Source: an uncultured Mycoplasmatota bacterium (GTDB lineage: Bacteria > Bacillota_I > Bacilli_A > RF39 > UBA660). From it: a DNA stretch of 32,835 nucleotides. How positions within the stretch are numbered: the first letter of the stretch is position 1; each line of letters starts with the position of its first letter. Where the stretch lies: assembly GCA_900557185.1 (NCBI GenBank), contig USRP01000008.1:1-32835 (forward strand), given 5' to 3'. Below, piece by piece: positions 7,518-14,681 of this stretch. The notes below the pieces were generated by a model. That model made no database searches, had not been told where the DNA came from, and was given only the letters and a program-made list of their open reading frames with translations. Both the position numbers and the translations under genes were made by a program.

Positions 7518-7957
7518 AAAAGGTTTTATATTATGTGAGAAATGTGTCACTTTTTATCGTCACGGTTTTATTTATTGTAAGCTTTTCAAATATTTTAAAT
7601 GCCAATTTAAATAGTACAAATCCACCAAATATGATTTCTATGTATCTTTATTTTATGATGAATCTATTTTTTGTTGGATATATATTTATAGAATATGCTT
7701 TACAATTGAAAACAAAGGAAGATAATCGTTTTCAATGTTTATTTATTTTTGTGAATTTATTAATTATACTGATTTATGGACGTACTTATTTTGATACGAA
7801 TATGGTATCTGTTTATTTAAATAAGTTAGGAAGTCCTCAATATGAAGGATTAAATACATTATTTTTATTAGATAATATGATTTATTTTGATGTTGCATAT
7901 TTCTCTTTATTGCTTTATACATTGATAAATCAGAAGAAAAAGGAAAAAGATGCATAG
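7514..7957 (+). CDS. Unknown four-span membrane protein
   Basis: Not recognised. The 147-residue product starts at a GTG whose GGAGG ribosome site lies six bases upstream inside the previous gene; the two genes overlap by four bases. About four hydrophobic segments fill nearly the whole chain (SLFIVTVLFIVSF, MYLYFMMNLFFVGYIF, FVNLLIILIYG, YFSLLLYTLI), with short basic tails. It has no catalytic motif that I can see. Translation coupling suggests a complex with the single-span protein before it. It ends at a strong terminator, so the pair forms its own unit. Confidence 0.7.
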   Translation: MKKVLYYVRNVSLFIVTVLFIVSFSNILNANLNSTNPPNMISMYLYFMMNLFFVGYIFIEYALQLKTKEDNRFQCLFIFVNLLIILIYGRTYFDTNMVSVYLNKLGSPQYEGLNTLFLLDNMIYFDVAYFSLLLYTLINQKKKEKDA

Positions 7958-7975
7958 TCTTTTTCTGTTTTTTTT
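7943..7975 (+). terminator. Terminator of the two-gene membrane unit
   Basis: GAAAAAGA pairs with TCTTTTTC (7943-7950, 7958-7965) and is followed by an eight-T run. Confidence 0.75.
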
Positions 7976-7994
7976 ACATAAATTATAGATGAAC

Positions 7995-8023
7995 TTGCAA
8001 AAAAATGAATTTTGTGGTAGGAT
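7995..8023 (+). promoter_or_regulatory. Promoter of the first adhesin-sortase unit
   Basis: TTGCAA (7995-8000), a 17-base spacer and TAGGAT (8018-8023) with an upstream TGG giving an extended -10. Confidence 0.8.
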
Positions 8024-8055
8024 AGAAACCATTCAAAAAGAAGGGGGAGTTTTTT

Positions 8056-9336
8056 ATGAAACGATTTAAAAATTCAAAGCTTTGCAAATGGATGTTATTG
8101 ACACTTGTTTTATTGATTATGCCAGTCTTTGCAAATGCAAAACAAGCACCAGCGACATTACAAATGAGTGGTAATGCACCATGGACAAAACCATACTTAG
8201 AACCGGGGTTATATTATGCACAAAACTATTTAAGTGATGGTAGAGTAGCTTACTGTTTAGAGTATGGAGTAGACAACCCAACAGGCTTAACGGTAGCCAA
8301 GATTAAAAAATTGGATAAAGGTTATCAATATTTAATTGAAAATGGATATCCAAATAAGAGTATTACAGGGGATGGCGCTAAAGATTCATACATTACACAG
8401 ATTGCTATTTATTGGTATGGAGATCGTATTGCTGGAGTTCCAGATGGAAAAGATGGAATGCTTCCTGCATATTATAAACAAAATCCAAGCGATCCAGAAA
8501 ATGTAAAACCAAAAATTGAAACTTTATTAAACGACGCTGTATCTGCTCGTAATACAAGTGATGCGAAAGCAAGTATTAGTGCTTCTGCTAATGAAAAGAT
8601 GAATTTTTCAGAAGATAAAAAATATTTTGTATCTTCCTTAGTTACAGTAAACGGAAGTTCTAATATGAAATCTTATGCTGTAAATATTACTTCTGGAGCA
8701 CAAAAAGCAATTATTTATGATGAAAGTGGAAAACCACGTTCTACATTTAATCCAGGAGAAAAATTCTATATCCGTGTTCCAGTAGAGGAATTGGATAATA
8801 AAGAATTAGTAACTGTAAAGATTACAGGTACATTCGTAAATAAAGTATTATACTCATACTCAGCAGGTTCTTCATATCAAACAATTACACCACCTGAGAC
8901 TTATGAGGAAGAAACAACAGCTAGTACAACAGTTTCGTTCTATCCAAGCTATGGAAAAATTACAATTATTAAAAAAGATGCAACAACGAAAGAACCTTTA
9001 GCTGGAGCAAAATTAGTTTTAAAAGATTCAGAAGGTAATATCGTAGCAGAATGGACAACAACAGAAGAAGCATATACGATTAATTACTTACCATTTGGTG
9101 AATATACATTAGAAGAGGTAAGTGCACCATCTGATTATGTTTTAAGTAAAGAAATAATCCATATTACAATTTCAGAAGATACTCCTGAACAGGAAACAAT
9201 TATGTATAACCAACCATATGTTGAAGTTCCTGATACTTCTGTTAAAAGTTCAACAGTACTTACAGTAATGGGATTTGTAATTCTTACACTAGGGGCTGGA
9301 ACAATTTATGCGACTAAGAAAAAACATTCTAAATAA
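8056..9336 (+). CDS. Thioester-domain surface adhesin with SpaA domain and VPDTS sorting signal
   Basis: Predicted wall-anchored surface protein of 426 residues. A signal peptide (1-28, cut after ANA) leads to a thioester domain in which C67 (VAYCLEYG) and Q115 (YITQIAIYW) are the likely partners of an internal Cys-Gln thioester; such domains bind host targets covalently. A beta-rich middle follows. Residues about 299-388 form a SpaA/CnaB-type domain (GKITIIKKD to the YNQP strand) with the EEVSAP glutamate motif typical of isopeptide formation. VPDTS (391-395), a hydrophobic helix and KKKHSK form a noncanonical sorting signal. The partner sortase gene overlaps its end. Strong promoter and AGGGGG-type ribosome site suggest high expression. 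The ligand is unknown. Confidence 0.88.
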   Translation: MKRFKNSKLCKWMLLTLVLLIMPVFANAKQAPATLQMSGNAPWTKPYLEPGLYYAQNYLSDGRVAYCLEYGVDNPTGLTVAKIKKLDKGYQYLIENGYPNKSITGDGAKDSYITQIAIYWYGDRIAGVPDGKDGMLPAYYKQNPSDPENVKPKIETLLNDAVSARNTSDAKASISASANEKMNFSEDKKYFVSSLVTVNGSSNMKSYAVNITSGAQKAIIYDESGKPRSTFNPGEKFYIRVPVEELDNKELVTVKITGTFVNKVLYSYSAGSSYQTITPPETYEEETTASTTVSFYPSYGKITIIKKDATTKEPLAGAKLVLKDSEGNIVAEWTTTEEAYTINYLPFGEYTLEEVSAPSDYVLSKEIIHITISEDTPEQETIMYNQPYVEVPDTSVKSSTVLTVMGFVILTLGAGTIYATKKKHSK

Positions 9337-9982
9337 AAAAAGCCATTGCCTCGTCTTTGGCTTTTTCCTATTTTGTCTTGGTTTATACCTTTTCTCATAT
9401 TCTTATATTACAAATAAACGTCAAGAAATATTTGATGGTATGAATTTTAAATTATATGAACAAGATGAAAAAGGAACTACAAGCGAAGAAATAGATGTCC
9501 CAGAAATTACTGTAGCTGATGAAACAGAACCACAAGAAGAAATAGATGATGGAGTAGTTGTTCCAACATATAAAGATAATGCAAATTACATTGGTACAAT
9601 TACCATTCCTAAAATCAATTTAAAAGCAGGATTTGTATCTATGAATTCAAAAGAGAACGATGTTGATAAGCACGTAGCTATTATGCCAACGAGTACTTAT
9701 CCAGATGTCGCTTTAGGAAACTTTATTTTAGCAGCACATTCAGGACGTGGAAAAATCGCATACTTTAATGATTTATATCAATTAAATGTAGGAGATACAG
9801 CGACGATAGAATATCAAGGAAAAAACTACACTTATCAAATTGTAAATATCTATCAAGAGAAAAAGACAGGTAAAGTAGCCATTCATCGTAATTTTAATAA
9901 AACTACATTAACGTTAATTACATGTACAAATAATAATAGTAAAACACAAACAGTATATATCGCAGAACTCATAAACGGATAA
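9308..9982 (+). CDS. Sortase (partner of the VPDTS adhesin), with catalytic Arg replaced
   Basis: Membrane transpeptidase of 224 residues expected to cleave the VPDTS signal of the neighbouring protein and attach it to the wall. An N-terminal anchor (about 13-33) is followed by an acidic linker and a sortase core starting near YIGTITIPKINL. H144 (AAHSGRG) and C206 (TLITCT) are in place. The third catalytic residue, an arginine in the last strand, is missing: by alignment with the second sortase here (R163 in QIRLLVFAKL) the position holds Q214 in KTQTVYIAEL. The start overlaps the adhesin gene by 29 bases, lacks a clear ribosome site, and an attenuator-like hairpin lies across its first codons, so output is probably low and coupled. 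Confidence 0.85.
   Translation: MRLRKNILNKKSHCLVFGFFLFCLGLYLFSYSYITNKRQEIFDGMNFKLYEQDEKGTTSEEIDVPEITVADETEPQEEIDDGVVVPTYKDNANYIGTITIPKINLKAGFVSMNSKENDVDKHVAIMPTSTYPDVALGNFILAAHSGRGKIAYFNDLYQLNVGDTATIEYQGKNYTYQIVNIYQEKKTGKVAIHRNFNKTTLTLITCTNNNSKTQTVYIAELING
9337..9366 (+). terminator. Intragenic terminator/attenuator at the adhesin-sortase junction
   Basis: AAAAAGCCA (9337-9345) pairs with TGGCTTTTT (9358-9366) over a 12-base loop directly after the adhesin stop. It lies inside codons 10-20 of the sortase. It probably ends most transcripts after the adhesin and lets some pass to the sortase. Confidence 0.65.
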
Positions 9983-10008
9983 AAAAGGGGGTGGGAGTTA
10001 TAGTTCAA

Positions 10009-10971
10009 ATGTCGATATTAGATAAATTGGGAATCTTTGTACAGACGTTTTTCACATCTAAACTCCCATTACTTTTTATCTTAATTGCCTTTATTTTCTA
10101 CTATTGTAAGAAAGTAAGAAAGACAATTTCTAAAAAAGAAGCATATATTCTCTATAGTATATTTAGTTTGATTGTATTGATTATCTATCATCAAGAAATT
10201 TTTGCAGCATTTGATTATATTATGACAAATCTATTAACAGGTTATTACTTTCCTGATCTAGCACTTTATTTCTTGATTGTAATTACCAGTCATATTGCTT
10301 TCTTATCAATTTACTTTTGTTCTAGATGGACAAAGAAAATTAAAAACTTATGGATAGGACAATTTGTACTGATTGAAACTGATTTCTTATTATTCTTATA
10401 TTTAGTTTCTAAGAATCAATTAAATGTATCTGATGCTTTATCATTATATCAGAATGAAAGTGTCTTTGCTCTATTAGAGTTAGCAACCTTTACTGCTTTT
10501 ATCACATTTATCTTATTCATTCTTTGTCTGATTTTAGATAGAGAAGAAGTTTTCCACAGGAAAACAGAACCAGAAACAATTGTTGAACCAAAAATAGTGG
10601 AAGTTCCACAACCAATGATTCAAACAGAAGTGGTTTATCGTGATAAAGATACAAGTGTTTTAAAAGAAGGATTAAAGAACTTTCAGACAGAATTAAATGA
10701 AAATGATGTCATTAGTAGCCATGAACTTCGTATGTTAAAAATTAAACAGAAAAAAGATTTATTAAAAATCTATAAGAAAATGGTAGAATTACAAATTCAT
10801 TTAAATGATGATGATTTTGATGTTCAAGATGATTTTGATGATATAGAAGCACTTTTAGATGATACTGAAACAAATACAGAACAAAACTTTAGACAGTATA
10901 TCGATCAAAAAGAAGATACCCATAAAAATCAAATGAAAACAATGAATCAATTATTAGAAAATAATCTTTAG
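10009..10971 (+). CDS. Unknown multi-span membrane protein with cytoplasmic coiled-coil tail
   Basis: Not recognised. I take the ATG at 10009 (320 residues), preceded by AAGGGGGTGGGAG; a GTG at 9991 directly abuts that site and is less likely. The N-terminal half holds about five hydrophobic segments. The C-terminal half, after RKTEPETIVEP, is hydrophilic and helical: a charged segment rich in K and E, then a very acidic patch (NDDDFDVQDDFDDIEALLDD) and a Q/N-rich end. It is nine bases from the sortase stop, so co-transcribed with the first adhesin unit. Position suggests a helper or regulator for surface display, but nothing in the sequence shows an activity. A strong terminator overlaps its stop. 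Confidence 0.75.
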   Translation: MSILDKLGIFVQTFFTSKLPLLFILIAFIFYYCKKVRKTISKKEAYILYSIFSLIVLIIYHQEIFAAFDYIMTNLLTGYYFPDLALYFLIVITSHIAFLSIYFCSRWTKKIKNLWIGQFVLIETDFLLFLYLVSKNQLNVSDALSLYQNESVFALLELATFTAFITFILFILCLILDREEVFHRKTEPETIVEPKIVEVPQPMIQTEVVYRDKDTSVLKEGLKNFQTELNENDVISSHELRMLKIKQKKDLLKIYKKMVELQIHLNDDDFDVQDDFDDIEALLDDTETNTEQNFRQYIDQKEDTHKNQMKTMNQLLENNL

Positions 10972-11000
10972 AAAAAAATTTATCTAAAGATTATTTTTTT
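10958..11000 (+). terminator. Strong terminator ending the first adhesin unit
   Basis: A perfect 14-bp stem (10959-10972 with 10983-10996) encloses a 10-base loop, and the T-run continues to 11000. The TAG stop is within the stem. Confidence 0.92.
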
Positions 11001-11051
11001 TGCAGGAATTTATCCTCTCTATCTCGTAAGTAATTGATAGGAGGGATAAAA

Positions 11052-13364
11052 ATGAAGAAAAAATTATTGTTATTGAGTGTACTTTTGTTCTTTACGATGA
11101 TATCAGTTTGTCATGCTGGAACAAATGATACTAACATTCGTATTGAGTATATGGAAAATACTTATACGAACTTGAACATTTTAGGAAAGGGGTTTTCTAA
11201 TAAGCAGGGCTATGTCTTTGCGAATAATAAGATTGCTTATTGTGTAGAACCAGGTATTTATATCTTATCAAGTATTTATGATTCTACACCGTACTTTGAT
11301 GTTGCTCATATTACCAATGAGCAAAAAGAAAAAATGGAGTTATATGCATATTATGGATATCAATATCCAAACCATCAGACTAGAAATTACTATCTAGCAA
11401 CCCAACAGTTAATTTGGGAAACATTAGGTATGACTGATATTTTATTTACAACAGGATTAAATCGTACCGGACAAGTCATATTAGTCGCAAATGAGAGAAA
11501 TGAAATATTAAATTTAGTAAAGAAACATAAAAATAAACCATCTTTTGATGGTAAGACATTTACATTACAATCAGGAGAAGAAAAAACAATTACTGATACC
11601 AATCAAGTTTTAACGGAGTACCAATTAAAAGAAGAGAGTGAAGAAGTAAAAAAAGTAGGAAATCAACTTACAATTAAAGCATATCAAGTAGGAAATCATA
11701 CATTAGAATTCTATAAGTTGATGAATACAGATACAAGTATGATTTATCGAAAAGAAAATTCACAGACTTTAGCAACCTTTGGTATTCACAGTGAAATAAA
11801 ATCTCATTTAGAATGGAATACAGAAGGCTATGAAATAGAACTGATAAAACAAGATAAAGAAACAAAAGGACAAGCCCCAAAGGGAAGAAGTTTAAAAGGT
11901 GCTGAGTATGAAGTTAGAACTTTAAAAGGAGAATTAGTAGATACTTTAATCACAGATGAGAATGGATTTGCAAAATCAAAAGAATTACCAAAGGATGTTT
12001 ATCATATCAAAGAAAAAACACCATCTTATGGCTATTTGTTAGATGATACAACATATGTTGTAAAAATATATGAGCATGGAAAAGTATATCGTATGACAGT
12101 GTATGAAACGCCAGAAGAAAAAACATTGGTCTTAAAAAAGTATTTAGAAGATATTGATCAGGAAAAACATATTCCTGAACCAGCTATTACCTTTCAAATA
12201 TTTAATATAGATACCAATGAAATTACTTTAGTTGCAACGAATGATTTAGGAATTGCTCAAGTATCACTTCCTTTTGGAACATATCGAATTCATCAATTAA
12301 ATACAACAGATCAATATCAAAAAGTAGACGATTTTGAAATTGTTATCAATGATAAAACAGAAGATATAGTGACTTATGAGTTATTAAATAAACCCGAAAC
12401 AGGGGAAATTAAGCTACATAAAGTAGGGGAAGAAGATGTTCCGCTATCTGATGTAACGTTTGAATTATATCGTGGAGAAAAGCTAGTATCCACGAAAAAG
12501 ACAGATGCAACAGGAAATATCACATGGCAACAACTACCATTTGGTAATTATTGTTTGAAAGAGATTAAAACCCAGGAAGGATATCAATTAGACCAAAAGA
12601 TGCATTGCTTCTATTTAAAAGGAAAAGAAGAAAAAGAAATAGAATTGAAAAATGAACAATATAAGACTCATTTAGAAATTACAAAAGTAGGAGAGAAGAT
12701 GATTGGAATCAATCAAGGAAAAGTGCAATATGAAACAATTCCTTTGGAAAATGTAGAATTTACTTTGTATGACAGCAATCATCGAGAATTATTGAAATTA
12801 AAGAGTGATAATCAGGGAAAAATAATCATACATCAACATCTGAAACCAGGTACTTATTATTTAAAAGAAACAAAAACTCCAGAAGGGTATCAACAAAATG
12901 TAGAACAATACCAATTTATCGTAACTGCTGATTATCAATTAGATTTACAATTTGATCCAATGATTAAAAATAAATGGAAGAAAGGAACAGTTATCTTAAA
13001 TAAAAAAGATGAACAAGGATTACCATTAAGTGATACAACATTCGCATTGTATACGAAAGAGGGAACACGACTCTATAAAAAGACAACAGATGGTAGTGGT
13101 ACTATTCGTGTGGAAAACTTACCGAGTGGAAATTATTATTGGAAAGAAATCAAAGCAAAAAAAGGGTATCTTTTAAAAACAGAAGAGATACCATTTACGA
13201 TTCAGGAAAATGAACAAGTTGTGACATTACAAGTAACAAATCAATTAGAAAAATATCCAAATACAGAAAACTATATCGAAAAAACAAAGAAATGGATTAT
13301 AGGAATTACAATCCTTGGTTGTGGGATTCTAATCTTTGGAATGGTGTTAGATAAGAGAAGATGA
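11052..13364 (+). CDS. Thioester-domain adhesin with five CnaB/SpaA repeats and YPNTE sorting signal
   Basis: A 770-residue surface protein. The ATG at 11052 has GGAGGG six bases upstream; an earlier TTG is rejected. The signal peptide (1-22, cut after CHA) is followed by a thioester domain with C64 (IAYCVEPG) and Q118 (YLATQQLIWE), a classical TQQLIWE motif. Five CnaB-like domains follow at about 258-354, 357-449, 450-537, 539-642 and 643-731. Several carry the opening lysine strand (GEIKLHKV, LEITKV, GTVILNKKD) and closing KE[IT]K glutamate motif expected for isopeptide bonds. YPNTE (735-739), a hydrophobic helix (about 748-766) and DKRR form a noncanonical sorting signal. It is an extended stalk presenting a covalent-binding tip. 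The next sortase overlaps by four bases. No clear promoter was found after the upstream terminator. Confidence 0.9.
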   Translation: MKKKLLLLSVLLFFTMISVCHAGTNDTNIRIEYMENTYTNLNILGKGFSNKQGYVFANNKIAYCVEPGIYILSSIYDSTPYFDVAHITNEQKEKMELYAYYGYQYPNHQTRNYYLATQQLIWETLGMTDILFTTGLNRTGQVILVANERNEILNLVKKHKNKPSFDGKTFTLQSGEEKTITDTNQVLTEYQLKEESEEVKKVGNQLTIKAYQVGNHTLEFYKLMNTDTSMIYRKENSQTLATFGIHSEIKSHLEWNTEGYEIELIKQDKETKGQAPKGRSLKGAEYEVRTLKGELVDTLITDENGFAKSKELPKDVYHIKEKTPSYGYLLDDTTYVVKIYEHGKVYRMTVYETPEEKTLVLKKYLEDIDQEKHIPEPAITFQIFNIDTNEITLVATNDLGIAQVSLPFGTYRIHQLNTTDQYQKVDDFEIVINDKTEDIVTYELLNKPETGEIKLHKVGEEDVPLSDVTFELYRGEKLVSTKKTDATGNITWQQLPFGNYCLKEIKTQEGYQLDQKMHCFYLKGKEEKEIELKNEQYKTHLEITKVGEKMIGINQGKVQYETIPLENVEFTLYDSNHRELLKLKSDNQGKIIIHQHLKPGTYYLKETKTPEGYQQNVEQYQFIVTADYQLDLQFDPMIKNKWKKGTVILNKKDEQGLPLSDTTFALYTKEGTRLYKKTTDGSGTIRVENLPSGNYYWKEIKAKKGYLLKTEEIPFTIQENEQVVTLQVTNQLEKYPNTENYIEKTKKWIIGITILGCGILIFGMVLDKRR

Positions 13365-13882
13365 AATGGATAAAATATGTTGGAATTATCATATTAATAA
13401 GTGGAATCATCTATGCTTTTATATTTCATCACCAGGAAACTGAGAAAGAACAGAAAAAACAAGTAGAGATTCAATTGTATGAGCAAAATAAAATAAAAAA
13501 TAGTGATATATTAGGAACGATTGAATTAGTGCGCACACATAAAAAAAGTATTATTAAAAAAGGAAATATAGAAGAAATTATCGCTCAAAACCAAGTTGTT
13601 TCTTTAAATCAAACACTAGATGTCACAAGTACTATTTATTTAGCTGGACATAGTGTACCGTCGGTTTTCAATGATTTACATCAAAGTCAAATTGGTGATA
13701 CCATTCTTCTTACCATTCAAAATAGACAATATCACTATTTGATTCAAGATAAGAAGCGAGTACGTACTGATGATTTTTCACCATTGATAAATCGAAAAGA
13801 GGAGAATTATCTCGTATTAATTACTTGTACCAATCATCCTCAAATTCGATTATTAGTGTTTGCTAAATTAACAGAAGATTGA
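13361..13882 (+). CDS. Sortase (partner of the YPNTE adhesin)
   Basis: A short sortase of 173 residues. One N-terminal membrane anchor (about 4-22) is followed by the transpeptidase core with the full catalytic set: H97 (LAGHSVP), C156 (VLITCTN) and R163 (QIRLLVF). Its ATGA overlap with the adhesin gene points to coupled translation and makes that adhesin the likely substrate, with recognition of the unusual YPNTE signal. Compared with the first sortase it lacks the acidic linker and keeps the arginine. Whether it anchors to the cell wall or polymerises subunits cannot be told from the sequence. A promoter for the next gene lies just after its stop. Confidence 0.88.
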   Translation: MKWIKYVGIIILISGIIYAFIFHHQETEKEQKKQVEIQLYEQNKIKNSDILGTIELVRTHKKSIIKKGNIEEIIAQNQVVSLNQTLDVTSTIYLAGHSVPSVFNDLHQSQIGDTILLTIQNRQYHYLIQDKKRVRTDDFSPLINRKEENYLVLITCTNHPQIRLLVFAKLTED

Positions 13883-13891
13883 CAAATGCGA

Positions 13892-13920
13892 TTGACGAAT
13901 ATGATGAAACAAGGTAAGAT
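13892..13920 (+). promoter_or_regulatory. Sigma-A promoter of the unknown gene at 13946
   Basis: TTGACG (13892-13897), 17-base spacer, TAAGAT (13915-13920). A second TTGACA lies 12 bases further upstream without a matching -10. Confidence 0.75.
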
Positions 13921-13945
13921 GAAAGTAAGATGATAGAGGTGTAAT

Positions 13946-14626
13946 ATGAAACATAAACAAGATGAAATTTTAATTCAATCATTACCAGGTTCTTTAGATA
14001 ATGTCAATTTTATTGTAAACCACGATAAAAATAACATGAAACATTTTCACGAAATTTCTGGATTAATTAAAGAAATGATCTATGAACAAGCAACGGCAAA
14101 AGCAGTTGAAATTCCAAATAAGAATGGGTCTATTACTTATGTTTTTAAAGTCAATAAAGCGTCTCAAAAACAAAGTGGAGTCAGTCAAGTTAGAGTCGTA
14201 TTGGGAAAAGATGCAGTTCGTAATTTAGAACTTGTGGAAAATGAAATGACGATGAAAGAAGTCATGGAATCTTATAGTGATACTGTTGTAAAATTAAAAA
14301 ATGAACGTAAATTAGCAACTCTTGGAAAAGCTGTAAGAAATGTTATATTAGCAGGAGGAATCACTGGGGCAGCGTTATTTGGACTTGCTTATGCAACAGA
14401 TGTAGAACAACCAAATGGATTTGATCAACTTGCTCCAGAAGTACAACAAGATATGCGTAATCGTGGATATGTAACAGATCATGGATATGATTTATTAAGT
14501 GATGAATTAAAAGAAAAAATATCATTTGATGAATTTTATGGTATGTTTGGATATGATGTATTAAATGGTAATTTCGATATGGATCAAGTAGAGGAATATG
14601 CTGAATCGATGGGACATTCGAGATAA
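13946..14626 (+). CDS. Unknown single-span protein
   Basis: Not recognised. The 226-residue product has a soluble N-terminal half with alternating strands and helices, one hydrophobic segment (about 132-151, VILAGGITGAALFGLAYA) and an acidic C-terminal tail of about 75 residues with repeated D/E and aromatic residues (for example SFDEFYGMFGYDVLNGNFD). There is no signal peptide, so the N-terminus is likely cytoplasmic and the acidic tail outside, but topology is uncertain. GAGGTG sits five bases before the start. It has its own promoter and a compact terminator, so it is a single-gene unit between the adhesin island and recD2. Confidence 0.75.
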   Translation: MKHKQDEILIQSLPGSLDNVNFIVNHDKNNMKHFHEISGLIKEMIYEQATAKAVEIPNKNGSITYVFKVNKASQKQSGVSQVRVVLGKDAVRNLELVENEMTMKEVMESYSDTVVKLKNERKLATLGKAVRNVILAGGITGAALFGLAYATDVEQPNGFDQLAPEVQQDMRNRGYVTDHGYDLLSDELKEKISFDEFYGMFGYDVLNGNFDMDQVEEYAESMGHSR

Positions 14627-14643
14627 AGGCATATGCCTTTTTT
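14625..14643 (+). terminator. Terminator of the unknown gene
   Basis: The palindrome AAAGGCATATGCCTTT is followed by three more T residues and overlaps the stop codon. Confidence 0.7.
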
Positions 14644-14651
14644 CATTGTAA

Positions 14652-14660
14652 TGGTATAAT
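14652..14660 (+). promoter_or_regulatory. Extended -10 promoter of recD2
   Basis: TGGTATAAT lies 21 bases before the recD2 start. The -35 position falls in the preceding terminator and is poor. Confidence 0.6.
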
Positions 14661-14681
14661 AAAAAGGAAAGAGGTGAGAAA

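Noticed and set aside
11390..11880. Minus-strand frames inside the five-repeat adhesin
   Set aside because: Shadows of a well-supported coding gene, with no start signals or recognisable product.
12420..13260. CnaB repeats as a DNA-level tandem repeat
   Set aside because: The similarity is at protein level only; the DNA copies have diverged.
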